From Bacteroidota bacterium (GTDB lineage: Bacteria; Bacteroidota; Bacteroidia; Cytophagales; Cytophagaceae): DNA of 64,000 nt. The position numbers and the translations under genes are program-made. A model generated the notes under the pieces. The model searched no databases. It was not told the origin of the DNA and worked only from the letters and a program-made list of their open reading frames with translations. Within the stretch, counting starts at the first letter, position 1. Every line of letters starts with the position of its first letter. This document shows positions 1-8,359 of this stretch, one piece after another. The stretch spans positions 1-64,000 of the forward strand of contig JAEYZG010000061.1 of the NCBI GenBank assembly GCA_023428135.1. The letters run 5' to 3'.

Positions 1-170
1 CCCTTACATCTCCCTCCTGCCCCAGTGCTGGAACCATCCCCGGAGAAGTTGAGCAGAAGATCAGAGAAATCGAAGGTATCAACGATGTAAGCGTGGAACT
101 AACTTTTGATCCTCCTTATCATCAAGACATGATGAGCGAGGCTGCCAAACTTGAGTTGGGCTTTTTATAG
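1..170 (+). CDS. DUF59/MIP18-family iron-sulfur assembly protein (SufT/PaaD-like), 3' end only
   Basis: Only the last 55 or so codons are in the window; the gene starts to the left. The translated tail begins LTSPSCPSAGTIPGEVEQKI and ends in KLELGFL. The T-S-P-x-C-P segment is the conserved cysteine motif of the DUF59 (MIP18/PaaD/SufT) family, which helps mature iron-sulfur proteins in the cytoplasm, and the later D-P-P-x-x-x-x-M stretch also fits. In Bacteroidota this gene commonly closes a suf operon and is followed by a bacilliredoxin, as here. I cannot see the N-terminus or the operon promoter. Confidence 0.85.
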   Translation, partial: LTSPSCPSAGTIPGEVEQKIREIEGINDVSVELTFDPPYHQDMMSEAAKLELGFL

Positions 171-255
171 AATTTGTGAGTGAACACTCAATTATCAATA
201 GGTTATTAACCAATTTTAAAAATTTCAAAAATCACTAATCCAATAGTTTAAAGAT

Positions 256-672
256 ATGTATCCAGAAGCACTAGTTGCGCCAATGCGCGCAGATCTTACC
301 ACTGCCGGATTTCAGGAATTAAAATCACCTGAGCAGGTAGATCAGTTGCTTAAAAATGAGAAAGGCACTGTGTTGCTTGTTGTAAACTCTGTATGCGGTT
401 GCGCTGCCGGAGCGGCAAGACCAGGTGCAAAACTTGCAGTAAGCAGAAGTAAAGTAAAACCAGACGCATTGGCAACTGTTTTTGCAGGTGTAGATACTGC
501 AGCTGTACAAAAAGCAAGAGAATATTTCCTTCCTTATCCACCTTCATCTCCTTCAATGGCAATTTTCAAGAACGGAGAATTGGTACATTTTGTTGAAAGA
601 CATCATATTGAAGGAAGATCTGCTGAAATGATCGCTGAGCACCTACAAATGGTATTTGAAGAAATTGCATAA
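256..672 (+). CDS. BrxA/BrxB-family bacilliredoxin
   Basis: A 138-residue cytoplasmic thioredoxin-fold protein of the former DUF1094 (YphP/YqiW) family. These proteins remove bacillithiol or related low-molecular-weight thiols from protein disulfides. The redox motif C47-G48-C49 lies in VVNSVCGCAAGAARPG, the family signature, and the length is normal. It starts at ATG about 85 bases after the iron-sulfur assembly gene, on the same strand, and ends just before a strong hairpin terminator, so it is probably the last gene of the suf transcript. Function is by family; the thiol used in this organism is not visible. Confidence 0.93.
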   Translation: MYPEALVAPMRADLTTAGFQELKSPEQVDQLLKNEKGTVLLVVNSVCGCAAGAARPGAKLAVSRSKVKPDALATVFAGVDTAAVQKAREYFLPYPPSSPSMAIFKNGELVHFVERHHIEGRSAEMIAEHLQMVFEEIA

Positions 673-681
673 ATATTAACT

Positions 682-719
682 AAAAGGTTGCCGGGACGTA
701 TATTTCTTAGCAACCTTTT
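682..719 (+). terminator. Intrinsic terminator after the bacilliredoxin gene
   Basis: A perfect 10-bp stem (AAAAGGTTGC / GCAACCTTTT) with an 18-base loop, followed by a T-rich tail. It starts 10 bases after the stop codon. Confidence 0.8.
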
Positions 720-814
720 ACTTTTATATGAACTTTTAAAAGGCTGTCTATTATTTATTGCAATTCAAAGCATGCAGATTCCGCCTTATTCCGACAAATT
801 TTTAACTGAAAAGT

Positions 815-1198
815 ATGAATAACTCTCCAACTTTTGAAAATAGTATCATTTCACTGTCATATTTAGGAAAAATACTTTTAGTCGATTACAAAAAGAGATC
901 GATTATTGACCTTAAGGCAGTTAAAAATTCGGTTCAAGAAAGAGAAAAATTCACCAAAAAAGCACCGTTACTGGTTATCGCTGACATCTCCAAAATTGAA
1001 TATTTTACTAAAGCTGCCAGGTCTTATTTAGCTAGCCCCTCCAACAAAACAGCAGCTACTGCTATCGTTTTCCATTCTAAAATTCAGGAAGTGATTGGTA
1101 ATATCTACATTAAGTTTCATAAGCCTAAAACCCCGGTGAAATTATTTACCAGGATTTCAGATGCTCAGGAATGGCTTCAGACTTTTATAAAGTCATAA
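815..1198 (+). CDS. Small STAS/SpoIIAA-like protein of unknown function
   Basis: 127 residues, no signal peptide or membrane segment. The pattern of a short beta-strand, a charged helix, a hydrophobic strand (PLLVIADISKIEYF), a further helix and a second strand (AATAIVFHSKIQEVIGNIYI) resembles the STAS/SpoIIAA-like proteins common in Bacteroidota, often annotated DUF7793. No catalytic motif is visible. It stands alone between the bacilliredoxin terminator and a convergent sulfatase gene. The assignment rests on fold-like pattern only, so function should be read as unknown. Confidence 0.7.
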   Translation: MNNSPTFENSIISLSYLGKILLVDYKKRSIIDLKAVKNSVQEREKFTKKAPLLVIADISKIEYFTKAARSYLASPSNKTAATAIVFHSKIQEVIGNIYIKFHKPKTPVKLFTRISDAQEWLQTFIKS

Positions 1199-1212
1199 TA
1201 ATACCATTGTAA

Positions 1213-2814
1213 TTACGGTTGAAAAGAAACCGAACTTCCTTCTACTATAATTTTAGTTATCCTAGGAGATTTCCATCTTGGTTGACCTAACCCTTTTTCC
1301 CATGCCAGGTAATCTGTTTTAAGTTCTTCTACTTTTTGAGTTAACTTTGAAGAAAGATCTTCTTTTTCATATGGATCCTTTTTAAGATCATATAAAAATA
1401 CTGTCTTATCATTTTCATTTACGAGCAATTTATAATCACCTTTCCTGATCGTCTTTACAAAACCATTTCTCCAGTATAAAGTCTCATGTGGCTTTCTCTT
1501 ATTAGTCCCTGTTATATATGGTAATAAATCAACCCCATCATAGGTTCTGTCTGCTGGTAAGTTTGTAACTGTTGCAGCTGCAAATGTCGGGAATAAATCC
1601 AAAGTGCTTACTGGAGCTTCGTAGACTGTCCCGGCTTTGATTTTTTGTGGCCACTTTATAAAGAGAGGGGTTCGGATACCGCCTTCATAATGCGTTAACT
1701 TTCCACCTTTCAAAGGATAGTTAATGTTTTCATAACTTCCATCGTATAAGGTAATGCTTTCCTTAGTGCCATTGTGATTGAGTCGGTGGTAAGTTGAACC
1801 ATTATCTCCTGAAAACACAACGATCGTATTAGAATCTAATCCTTCCTGCTTTAATTTATCAAGAATCCTTCCCACAGCCTGATCCAGACTTACTGTCATA
1901 GCGAGCAAAATGCGCTGTTGTTCGTCTTTGATGTGTGTTAACTTATCGTAATCTTTCTTTACAGCCTGTAACGGCGTATGGATTGCTCCGAAAGGAACAT
2001 ACAGGAAAAATGGTTTATCTTTATTTAAATCAATAAAACTAACAGCTTCTCTTGCAATTGCTGAAGTCTGATATTCCTTCTCATCTACAAGATCCCCATT
2101 CCTGAAAATACCGGTAGCAATAGGATCTCTCTTCCACTGATACTTATTGGTACTAGAAGCATAATGGTGATAACCTTCTTTATTCTTATAGGTCACCTTC
2201 TCCACATCATTTTCATCTGTATAGTATAATGTAGAACCTCCATACCAGCCCCAGCTATAATCGAAGCCTCTCTGATGAGGTCTGTAACCATCATAAAAAC
2301 CGGCATGCCATTTACCTATGATTCCTGTTGTATAGCCATTCTTCTTTAACAACTCAGCGTAATTAATTTCCGTTGAGGGAACCCCTTGTGTTTTCTCGTC
2401 AGGGGCTATATTCTGCTGAAGCAGGCTTTTAACATATTTTACACTGTCGGCTGTGTAGGCTGAAAAAGATGGATAATGCAGGTGAAACTCTGATCCAAAT
2501 CGTTGCTGGTATCTTCCTGTAAGTAAGGCTGCACGAGATGCACAGCAGATCGGCGCTGTAACATAGTTCTGCTTAAACCTGACACCTTCGTTGGCGATGG
2601 CATCAATATTCGGCGTCTGAATATATTTGTTGCCATTAACAGATGGTACATTCTGACCAAAATCATCTGCAAAGATAAAGACGATATTAGGCCTAGTCTC
2701 AAGGGTTTCAGCTGTTTTCTCTTTAATTTCTTCACTATTACTAAGTGAACTAAAAATAATTGCACCACCAGCCAGCACCAAGCCGGCTGAAATTAACCAT
2801 ATTTTTTTGCTCAT
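1213..2814 (-). CDS. Formylglycine-dependent sulfatase (arylsulfatase A-like)
   Basis: 533 residues, hydrolysing sulfate esters outside the inner membrane. An N-terminal hydrophobic segment (residues 5-22) without a clear cleavage or lipobox site suggests a signal anchor. The metal pair D50-D51, the maturation motif C90-C-A-S-R94 followed by AALLTGR, GKWH (167-170) and GDNGS (D337, N338) are all present. C90 should be oxidised to formylglycine by an FGE such as the one encoded at 6292-7329. It is the most distal member of the sulfatase island and is separated from the next sulfatase by a 243-base gap holding a palindrome, so it may have its own promoter. Substrate (GalNAc-type, aryl or other) cannot be read from sequence. 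Confidence 0.93.
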   Translation of the reverse strand: MSKKIWLISAGLVLAGGAIIFSSLSNSEEIKEKTAETLETRPNIVFIFADDFGQNVPSVNGNKYIQTPNIDAIANEGVRFKQNYVTAPICCASRAALLTGRYQQRFGSEFHLHYPSFSAYTADSVKYVKSLLQQNIAPDEKTQGVPSTEINYAELLKKNGYTTGIIGKWHAGFYDGYRPHQRGFDYSWGWYGGSTLYYTDENDVEKVTYKNKEGYHHYASSTNKYQWKRDPIATGIFRNGDLVDEKEYQTSAIAREAVSFIDLNKDKPFFLYVPFGAIHTPLQAVKKDYDKLTHIKDEQQRILLAMTVSLDQAVGRILDKLKQEGLDSNTIVVFSGDNGSTYHRLNHNGTKESITLYDGSYENINYPLKGGKLTHYEGGIRTPLFIKWPQKIKAGTVYEAPVSTLDLFPTFAAATVTNLPADRTYDGVDLLPYITGTNKRKPHETLYWRNGFVKTIRKGDYKLLVNENDKTVFLYDLKKDPYEKEDLSSKLTQKVEELKTDYLAWEKGLGQPRWKSPRITKIIVEGSSVSFQP

Positions 2815-2985
2815 ATAATTGGTTGATTTAAAGTTTCAAAAATGCGATTGTAATCATAACCTCATCCTTAATCCTTCTTTTGAAGGAAATGGGCTATGAT
2901 GAACTCAAATAAAATTTAACTTTTATAGAACGGATATAAATCCGCTCGTTCTTATGCGTCAATATAGTTAGTCCCTTGTTGATAG

Positions 2986-3009
2986 AGAGACACCATGCAT
3001 GACGTCTCT
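2986..3009. repeat. Dispersed palindrome, copy 1
   Basis: An imperfect 24-bp palindrome (AGAGACACCATG / CATGACGTCTCT, two mismatched pairs) flanked on the right by AC. It shares AGAGAC-x-CC and the CGTCTCTAC end with the palindrome at 4598-4620, in the next intergenic gap of the same sulfatase cluster. It looks like a REP-type repeat; no transposase is nearby. Confidence 0.65.
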
Positions 3010-3057
3010 ACGGGAACTTACGACTGATAACCTACAACCCATATATTTTTAAATAAA

Positions 3058-4449
3058 TCATTCCTTTCCTCCCCTCTTTTGTCTTGGGGCATTGAGAGCA
3101 TTAACCTTTGGCAGAAAAGCGATCAGCTCCTTTTTAACGCTCGAATATTTCGGATCATTGGCAATATTCTTCCACTCCTGAGGATCTGTTTCGTGATCAT
3201 ACAATTCTTCTGTACCGTCTTCGTACACGATATACCGATATCTCTCATTCCGGACAGAATGATTACCGAAGCCATGCGTAGTAACAGAAGGATGATTCCA
3301 TGATGCTACAGGATTTTTCAACAGAGCCACTATGCTATTTCCTTCTAATTCTGGCTTTGAAGGCAGTTTGCATAAGTCTATCAGTGTAGGATAAATATCC
3401 ATTAAGTTAACAGTTCTGCGTACAGTTGTATTGGCTTTTGTAACACCTGGAGCGACAACAATAAATGGAACCCTTGTTGCCTCTTCCCAGAGTGCAAATT
3501 TCCTCCAATGCTCCTTCTCTCCCAAATGCCAGCCATGATCACCAAAGAGTACGATAATCGTATTGTCTTTATACTTACTTTTATTCAAAGCATCCACAAG
3601 CCTGCCGATTTGTCCATCAGCGAAAGTATTACTTGCCAGATACCCTTGAACAGCTTTTTTCCATTGACCTGATTCAACAATAAACTTATGATCTCCATCT
3701 GGCTTCGCTATTGCCACACCTGCAGCAGGAACATCAGACAAATCATTCTGGGCAACTGAAGGCAAAGTAATTTTATCCAATGGATATAAATCGAAATACT
3801 TTTGTGGAACATACCAGGGAAGGTGTGGTCTTGTAAAACCTATTGCCAGAAAGAATGGTTTATCATGATTCTTCTCAAGAAACTCAATACCTTTAGAAAC
3901 CGTTTTATAGTCTCCCATGTCTTCATCCTTCACATTCACAGGACTCCAATCAAAGTTTGCTTTTCCGTTAACAGGTGCAGATGCTGATTCCGGATCTCTG
4001 GGAACTCCATGGTATACAGGCCATGATGCATCGTCATTGTAACTATTATGGTAAATTTTACCAGCTGCTTCCACCTCATATCCATTTGCGGTAAAATACT
4101 GAGGTAGGGTTACAACATTTTTTAATACCGGCCTCCATGGCTGATCATTGTGATAAACACCTGAAGTAGCCGGACGCACTCCGGTAAGTAAACTGGCTCT
4201 TGAAGGATTACAAGCAGGAGCAGAACAATAAGCTTTTTCAAACCTCACACCCGACTTAGCCAGCTTATCAAGATTAGGTGTAATAATTCCTTTATAACCG
4301 CCAAAGGGCTCGATCCAGTCATTCATATCATCAACTGCAATGAACAACACATTGTACTTTCCAGTAGTTTGTGCCTCACTTATGTTGTGACTCAAAAATA
4401 CTATTGCGATAACAAAAACAATCGCTCTCTTAAATGTACTCAAACTCAT
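3058..4449 (-). CDS. Sulfatase, iduronate-2-sulfatase-like
   Basis: 463 residues from the chosen ATG. An upstream in-frame ATG adds 38 residues but puts them before an obvious signal peptide (MSLSTFKRAIVFVIAIVFLS), so I prefer the inner start. Metal pair D40-D41, maturation motif C80-N-P-S-R84, G-K131-I-Y-H, and a D304-H305 pair in LFGDHGWHLGEKEHW; the D-H-G-W form and GKIYH are typical of iduronate-2-sulfatase-like enzymes. Exported and dependent on FGE. It belongs to the sulfatase island but is flanked by gaps over 200 bases on both sides. The preferred sugar is inferred only from this subfamily resemblance. Confidence 0.92.
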   Translation of the reverse strand: MSLSTFKRAIVFVIAIVFLSHNISEAQTTGKYNVLFIAVDDMNDWIEPFGGYKGIITPNLDKLAKSGVRFEKAYCSAPACNPSRASLLTGVRPATSGVYHNDQPWRPVLKNVVTLPQYFTANGYEVEAAGKIYHNSYNDDASWPVYHGVPRDPESASAPVNGKANFDWSPVNVKDEDMGDYKTVSKGIEFLEKNHDKPFFLAIGFTRPHLPWYVPQKYFDLYPLDKITLPSVAQNDLSDVPAAGVAIAKPDGDHKFIVESGQWKKAVQGYLASNTFADGQIGRLVDALNKSKYKDNTIIVLFGDHGWHLGEKEHWRKFALWEEATRVPFIVVAPGVTKANTTVRRTVNLMDIYPTLIDLCKLPSKPELEGNSIVALLKNPVASWNHPSVTTHGFGNHSVRNERYRYIVYEDGTEELYDHETDPQEWKNIANDPKYSSVKKELIAFLPKVNALNAPRQKRGGKE

Positions 4450-4853
4450 TATTTGATTATTGTATGATATAATTTTATTGCACTGTAATTCAATTAGGTT
4501 AAGGTTCCCTATGCTAACAAACTTTACCAATCCGGAGGGCAGAAATGGTTTTTCACGATTCATTTATATAAAGCATTAAAGCCTGCATAATGGACAGAGA
4601 GACGCCAGCATGGCGTCTCTACAAAGGGTATTACATAATATTATTTTTCCTCCAATGAAACATAGGGCTTATACCCTATGCTGACCAAATACCATCCCCT
4701 CCGGGGGCTCTGTAGGTTTAAAACTTTTACTTTGATATAAAACACTCACTAAAGTCTTTCTTCTAAATAAGAAGGACTTCATAAAGTATTGTAAACCTCA
4801 ATTGTTGTTACTTTAAGCTTTCAACTTTCAACTTTCAGCTTTTAACTTACAAC
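4450..4853. other. 404-base intergenic stretch between two sulfatase genes
   Basis: Holds a perfect palindrome (4598-4620) and a 7-bp-period repeat array (4811-4857), plus a GC-richer run near 4690-4710. The segment 4450-4563 is open in frame with the upstream sulfatase and could be an N-terminal extension if the earlier ATG is used. I see no RNA gene or clear promoter. Confidence 0.6.
4598..4620. repeat. Dispersed palindrome, copy 2
   Basis: A perfect 9-bp inverted repeat (AGAGACGCC / GGCGTCTCT) with loop AGCAT, followed by AC. It is related to the copy at 2986-3009. Confidence 0.7.
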
Positions 4854-4857
4854 TTAT
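4811..4857. repeat. Heptameric repeat array (CTTTNAR)
   Basis: Six in-phase 7-bp units (CTTTAAG, CTTTCAA, CTTTCAA, CTTTCAG, CTTTTAA, CTTACAA) and a seventh that contains the stop codon of the sulfatase gene ending at 4854. The same unit recurs at 47824, 53355, 60550, 60711 and 60919. Confidence 0.85.
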
Positions 4858-6284
4858 CTCGGTCTTGGTATTACAGGAAGAGGCAGGTAATCTTCATTAA
4901 GGATCATCCATTCCTGAAGTTTATCTTTAAGTTTTTCTTCTATCTCTTTATACTCAGGTTTTCCTGACAAATTGTTAAATTCATTGGGATCGGCTTGTTC
5001 ATCAAAAAGCTCAAACATTGATCTTCTTGCAGAGAATAAAAGCTTATCCCATTTCTCTTCAAGCTTTCCTTCATTATGAAGTTGCTGGAGTTCAAGCCAG
5101 AAAGGTTGTCCAGAGAAGTCAACAGGATAATAAGGTAGTTGCCATAGTGCATTATAGATTAACTTATATCTATCTGAAATGACGGTTCGGCCGAGATCGA
5201 AATGAGCAGTATTCGTTGGAAGGCCGGAACCATGCGCACCTCTTACAGCATAGATGTATTCATGCACTTGGAAGGGCTTTCCCTGAAATGAAGGAACAAG
5301 ACTTACTCCGGTAAATTCTTTTGGAGAGGTAATACCTGCAACTTGTAAAAAAGTAGGTGCAATATCTTCTCCTGATACTAGAATATTGCTTACCTGTCCT
5401 GGTTTAATGAGGTCAGCATGGCGCATGATTAAAGGAACATTCAATCCTAATTTGTACAATGTACCTTTACCCCTGACAAGTGCACCACCATTATCTCCCA
5501 TGAAGACTATCAATGTATTTTTATCCAGTCCCCTTCTCTTCAGTTCTTCAAACACTTTTCCTACTTCATGATCAAGACGCTGAATTTCTCCAAGATATCC
5601 TGCGAAATCTTTTCTTAATAACTTCGTATCAGGCCATCCTTCCGGAATTTTGATAGTATCAGGATCGGGTTCAAATTCTTTAGCATTAAAGATTCGGTGA
5701 GGATCTGAATAACCTAACTGAAGAAAGAAGGGTTTTCCTCTTGGAACTGTATTTAGAAAGTCATTATACTGGTAATATATACTATCAATATTTCCCGTAG
5801 TTTTTAAATAATCAACACGATTTTTAAATGTCTCAAGTTTATATTTATCAAACACTTCTTCCGATACTGCTGTTGTTCTCGCACCATTTAAGTGAAAGTT
5901 TCTTCCGCATATGCCAGTGTAATAACCTCCTTTTCTTAGTAATTCAGGATAAGAAATTACATCTGGTAATAAAGGCGCTGTAAAGCGAGTCATGCGAATA
6001 TCAAGTGTAGACCTACCGGTCATGATTGCTGCTCTTGAAAGCACGCACTGAGGTGCTGTGGTATGAGCCCTGTTATAAATTATACCTTCTTTGGCAAGTT
6101 TATCAAGGTTCGGAGTTTTTACAGGATAACCGTAGCATCCTAGAAAAGGTACGCTATGGTCATCTGATAAAATGAATAATATATTAGGTTGATTCTGCTT
6201 TTCCTTTTTTACAGGACCGGCAAATAGGGCACTTGAGAATAAACTTACAATTGCTAAAATTACGCCTACACTAACTCTTGTCAT
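4854..6284 (-). CDS. Sulfatase with non-standard maturation motif (sulfamidase/SGSH-like)
   Basis: 476 residues with a Sec signal peptide (residues 1-22). Metal pair D41-D42 and the D-N pair in VFMGDNGGALVRGKG are intact. The maturation site reads C80-V-L-S-R84, with leucine where proline or alanine is usual (C-x-[PA]-x-R), and the usual G-K-W-H is replaced by G-R-N-F-H-L. The core resembles heparan N-sulfatase-type proteins, but that is weak. It lies 7 bases downstream of the FGE gene and is surely co-transcribed with it, so FGE may be supplied for this enzyme in particular. The stop codon lies in a heptamer repeat. Confidence 0.9.
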   Translation of the reverse strand: MTRVSVGVILAIVSLFSSALFAGPVKKEKQNQPNILFILSDDHSVPFLGCYGYPVKTPNLDKLAKEGIIYNRAHTTAPQCVLSRAAIMTGRSTLDIRMTRFTAPLLPDVISYPELLRKGGYYTGICGRNFHLNGARTTAVSEEVFDKYKLETFKNRVDYLKTTGNIDSIYYQYNDFLNTVPRGKPFFLQLGYSDPHRIFNAKEFEPDPDTIKIPEGWPDTKLLRKDFAGYLGEIQRLDHEVGKVFEELKRRGLDKNTLIVFMGDNGGALVRGKGTLYKLGLNVPLIMRHADLIKPGQVSNILVSGEDIAPTFLQVAGITSPKEFTGVSLVPSFQGKPFQVHEYIYAVRGAHGSGLPTNTAHFDLGRTVISDRYKLIYNALWQLPYYPVDFSGQPFWLELQQLHNEGKLEEKWDKLLFSARRSMFELFDEQADPNEFNNLSGKPEYKEIEEKLKDKLQEWMILNEDYLPLPVIPRPR

Positions 6285-6291
6285 ATTAAGA

Positions 6292-7329
6292 TTAATTTTT
6301 ATCTTCTGCTGTCTTATCTTTCACACATCTGAAGCCAAGATTATTAGAAGCGCTGGTTACCTCTCCTTTGCCTCTGCTTCCGCTTTTATATCTAATGCAG
6401 TACTGATCACTACAAAGGAATGAACCACCCTTTTGAACACGTTTTACTGCTGTAGGCTCATCCGGATCAAAGCTATCTTCAGGACCTTGTGGATTTACTT
6501 TAGGACTTTTTGAAAAATAATCAGGGCGGTAGTAATCACTGCACCATTCCCATACATTTCCTTCCATGTCATACAAACCGTAAGGGTTGGGAGGAAATGT
6601 CTTCACAGGTGCCACACCTGCATAGCCGTCTTCAATAGTATTGTTATCAGGAAAGTTTCCCTGGTAAATATTAGCTCTCCATTTGCCATTGGGTTTTAAT
6701 TCATTACCCCAGTAGAATTTATTATTGCCTTGTCCTCCCTGAGCAGCAAACTCCCATTCCGCTTCTGTAGGTAATCGTTTTCCAGCCCACTTTGCATAAG
6801 CCACAGCATCTTCATAACAAACATGAACAACAGGCTCATTTTCTTTTCCTTTAATCGAAGATGATGGGCCGAAAGGATGATTCCATATTGCACCATGAAC
6901 ATACGTCCACCACTGCAATGCATCATTCAGATGTACTTGTCCGTTAGGAGGCGTAAACACCGCAGATCCTGGTACTAATTGATCTGAAGGAACGTCTGGA
7001 TAGTCTTTAGGATCCAGAGGTTGTTCAGCAACAGTTACATAATGAGTTGCTTCGACAAACCTTGCAAACTCTGCATTCGTAACTTCATGTTCGTCCATAT
7101 AAAATCCATTTACCGTTACTTCATGCAAAGGATGAGCATCAGGAAAATCAGGATTGTCAGACCCCATAAGAAATTTGCCTCCAGGTATCCAAACCATCTT
7201 TGATTCGGCTTTTATCTGTGAGGATTTTTGCTGTTCATTCAGAACATCTTTCTTTTGTGTATTGCTATTCTGGCAAGCAGAAAGTAGAAGCAGGAATAAA
7301 AAGGTAAGTATGGTTCTGTAAGTATTCAT
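6292..7329 (-). CDS. Formylglycine-generating enzyme (SUMF1 family), lipoprotein
   Basis: 345 residues. The signal sequence ends in a lipobox L-S-A-C19, so the protein should be a periplasm-facing lipoprotein. The SUMF1/FGE-sulfatase domain spans about residues 44-338. Near the C-terminus, GGSFLC306SDQYC311IRYK has the same C-x4-C spacing as the catalytic copper-binding pair of human FGE (C336/C341), followed by NNLGFRC. Many SUMF1 relatives lack this pair, so this one is likely an active, oxygen- and copper-dependent FGE that converts the sulfatase cysteine to formylglycine. It is encoded directly upstream of a sulfatase and within an island of eight substrates. The export of FGE with its clients is inference from the lipobox. 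Confidence 0.93.
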   Translation of the reverse strand: MNTYRTILTFLFLLLLSACQNSNTQKKDVLNEQQKSSQIKAESKMVWIPGGKFLMGSDNPDFPDAHPLHEVTVNGFYMDEHEVTNAEFARFVEATHYVTVAEQPLDPKDYPDVPSDQLVPGSAVFTPPNGQVHLNDALQWWTYVHGAIWNHPFGPSSSIKGKENEPVVHVCYEDAVAYAKWAGKRLPTEAEWEFAAQGGQGNNKFYWGNELKPNGKWRANIYQGNFPDNNTIEDGYAGVAPVKTFPPNPYGLYDMEGNVWEWCSDYYRPDYFSKSPKVNPQGPEDSFDPDEPTAVKRVQKGGSFLCSDQYCIRYKSGSRGKGEVTSASNNLGFRCVKDKTAEDKN

Positions 7330-7567
7330 TTATAATAATATTTGGTGATTCTGAGTCATAAGGAGAGTAGTAATCAAATTAAGATTGTTCTTAAAATATT
7401 TACTATACTTATCCTATAGACAAAGTAAATATTTAAACAAATTAAATCCTATCAACCAAAAAAGATCTTGGTTTTCGTACAACTAACCCAGATAGTTAAA
7501 TGTAATTCACTGAAGGAGTTAGCCCAAACTGCCCCTTTGAACTTTAGCAGAAATCAAAATCACTTAA

Positions 7568-8353
7568 CTAGTTATTAGTAATGCTTAGGTTCGCAAATTC
7601 TCCTCCTGAGCCTTCACCTGTCCACAAACCTATCGTTCCTGTTTTTCTGTCATTCAATTTATTTACCACCAAAGAAGGCTTAGCTGAATTATTTACAAAC
7701 ACCTTTACTTCTTTATCTCCCACTTCGATTTTTGCATGAAACCAGCCATTAGGATCAGGTTCCGGTGTTACAGCTTTTTCATACTGTCCATTCTTTTCAT
7801 CTCTGAGTTTTTTCCAGGGAAAATCAGGATGACTTATATACTGAACAGCATGTATATGTCTAATGGAATCAGTAGCTTTAAAATTGAAAGGTCTGAAGTA
7901 AACGCCATCAAATGTTTTGTTATCAGCTCCATGAAATGCAATTCCAATAAAACTCTTCTGCAAAACATCTTTGCCTTTAAGGTCCAGCTCTATTGTTCCT
8001 TTTGAAAAGGCTACTCCTTCTATCCAGACTACTCCTTCTCCCTCTTTTTCACTGATCTTTATTGCACTGTATTTCTTATCAGGAGAAGCAGTTACTTCTC
8101 TATTGACGGCTATCAGTTCTTTTTTAGCAAGAAGCTTAGCCAAATCATATTGTGATGATTTGGCTTTCTGAGTCAATAATGCCGCTCTTCCATTACTGAC
8201 TTCACATACACTTTTTCCTTCTGACTTTTTAACTTCTTTCTTTGCTCCACCTTTAGATCCTTTTGGATCCGGAACATTTTGAAAAGCAACTATTATTGCA
8301 AGCAGACATATTGCTGTAAGGCTTGCGATAATGGTAGTCGTATTGTTTTTCAT
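7568..8353 (-). CDS. Secreted DUF1080/LamG-like (concanavalin-fold) protein
   Basis: 261 residues. A signal peptide or anchor (residues 1-24) is followed by a low-complexity lysine/glycine linker (30-48) and a beta-sandwich domain (about 70-260) with GIAFHG, GVYFRPFNF, HAVQYISHPDFPW and GLWTGEGSGG. This pattern is seen in DUF1080-type proteins often labelled family 16 hydrolase-like or 3-keto-disaccharide hydrolase-like. No catalytic acid pair is evident, so a carbohydrate-binding role is as likely as catalysis. It follows the sulfatase at 8360 by 6 bases and closes the module A run of tightly spaced genes. Residues 50-61 (CEVSNGRAALLT) oddly recall a sulfatase maturation motif. Confidence 0.8.
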   Translation of the reverse strand: MKNNTTTIIASLTAICLLAIIVAFQNVPDPKGSKGGAKKEVKKSEGKSVCEVSNGRAALLTQKAKSSQYDLAKLLAKKELIAVNREVTASPDKKYSAIKISEKEGEGVVWIEGVAFSKGTIELDLKGKDVLQKSFIGIAFHGADNKTFDGVYFRPFNFKATDSIRHIHAVQYISHPDFPWKKLRDEKNGQYEKAVTPEPDPNGWFHAKIEVGDKEVKVFVNNSAKPSLVVNKLNDRKTGTIGLWTGEGSGGEFANLSITNN

Positions 8354-8359
8354 ATTTTA

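Noticed and set aside
1216..1232. Small inverted repeat CGGTT / AACCG
   Set aside because: Inside the sulfatase 3' coding end and too short to support.
4450..4563. 38-residue N-terminal extension of the sulfatase at 3058
   Set aside because: It precedes a full signal peptide, so translation more likely begins at the inner ATG.
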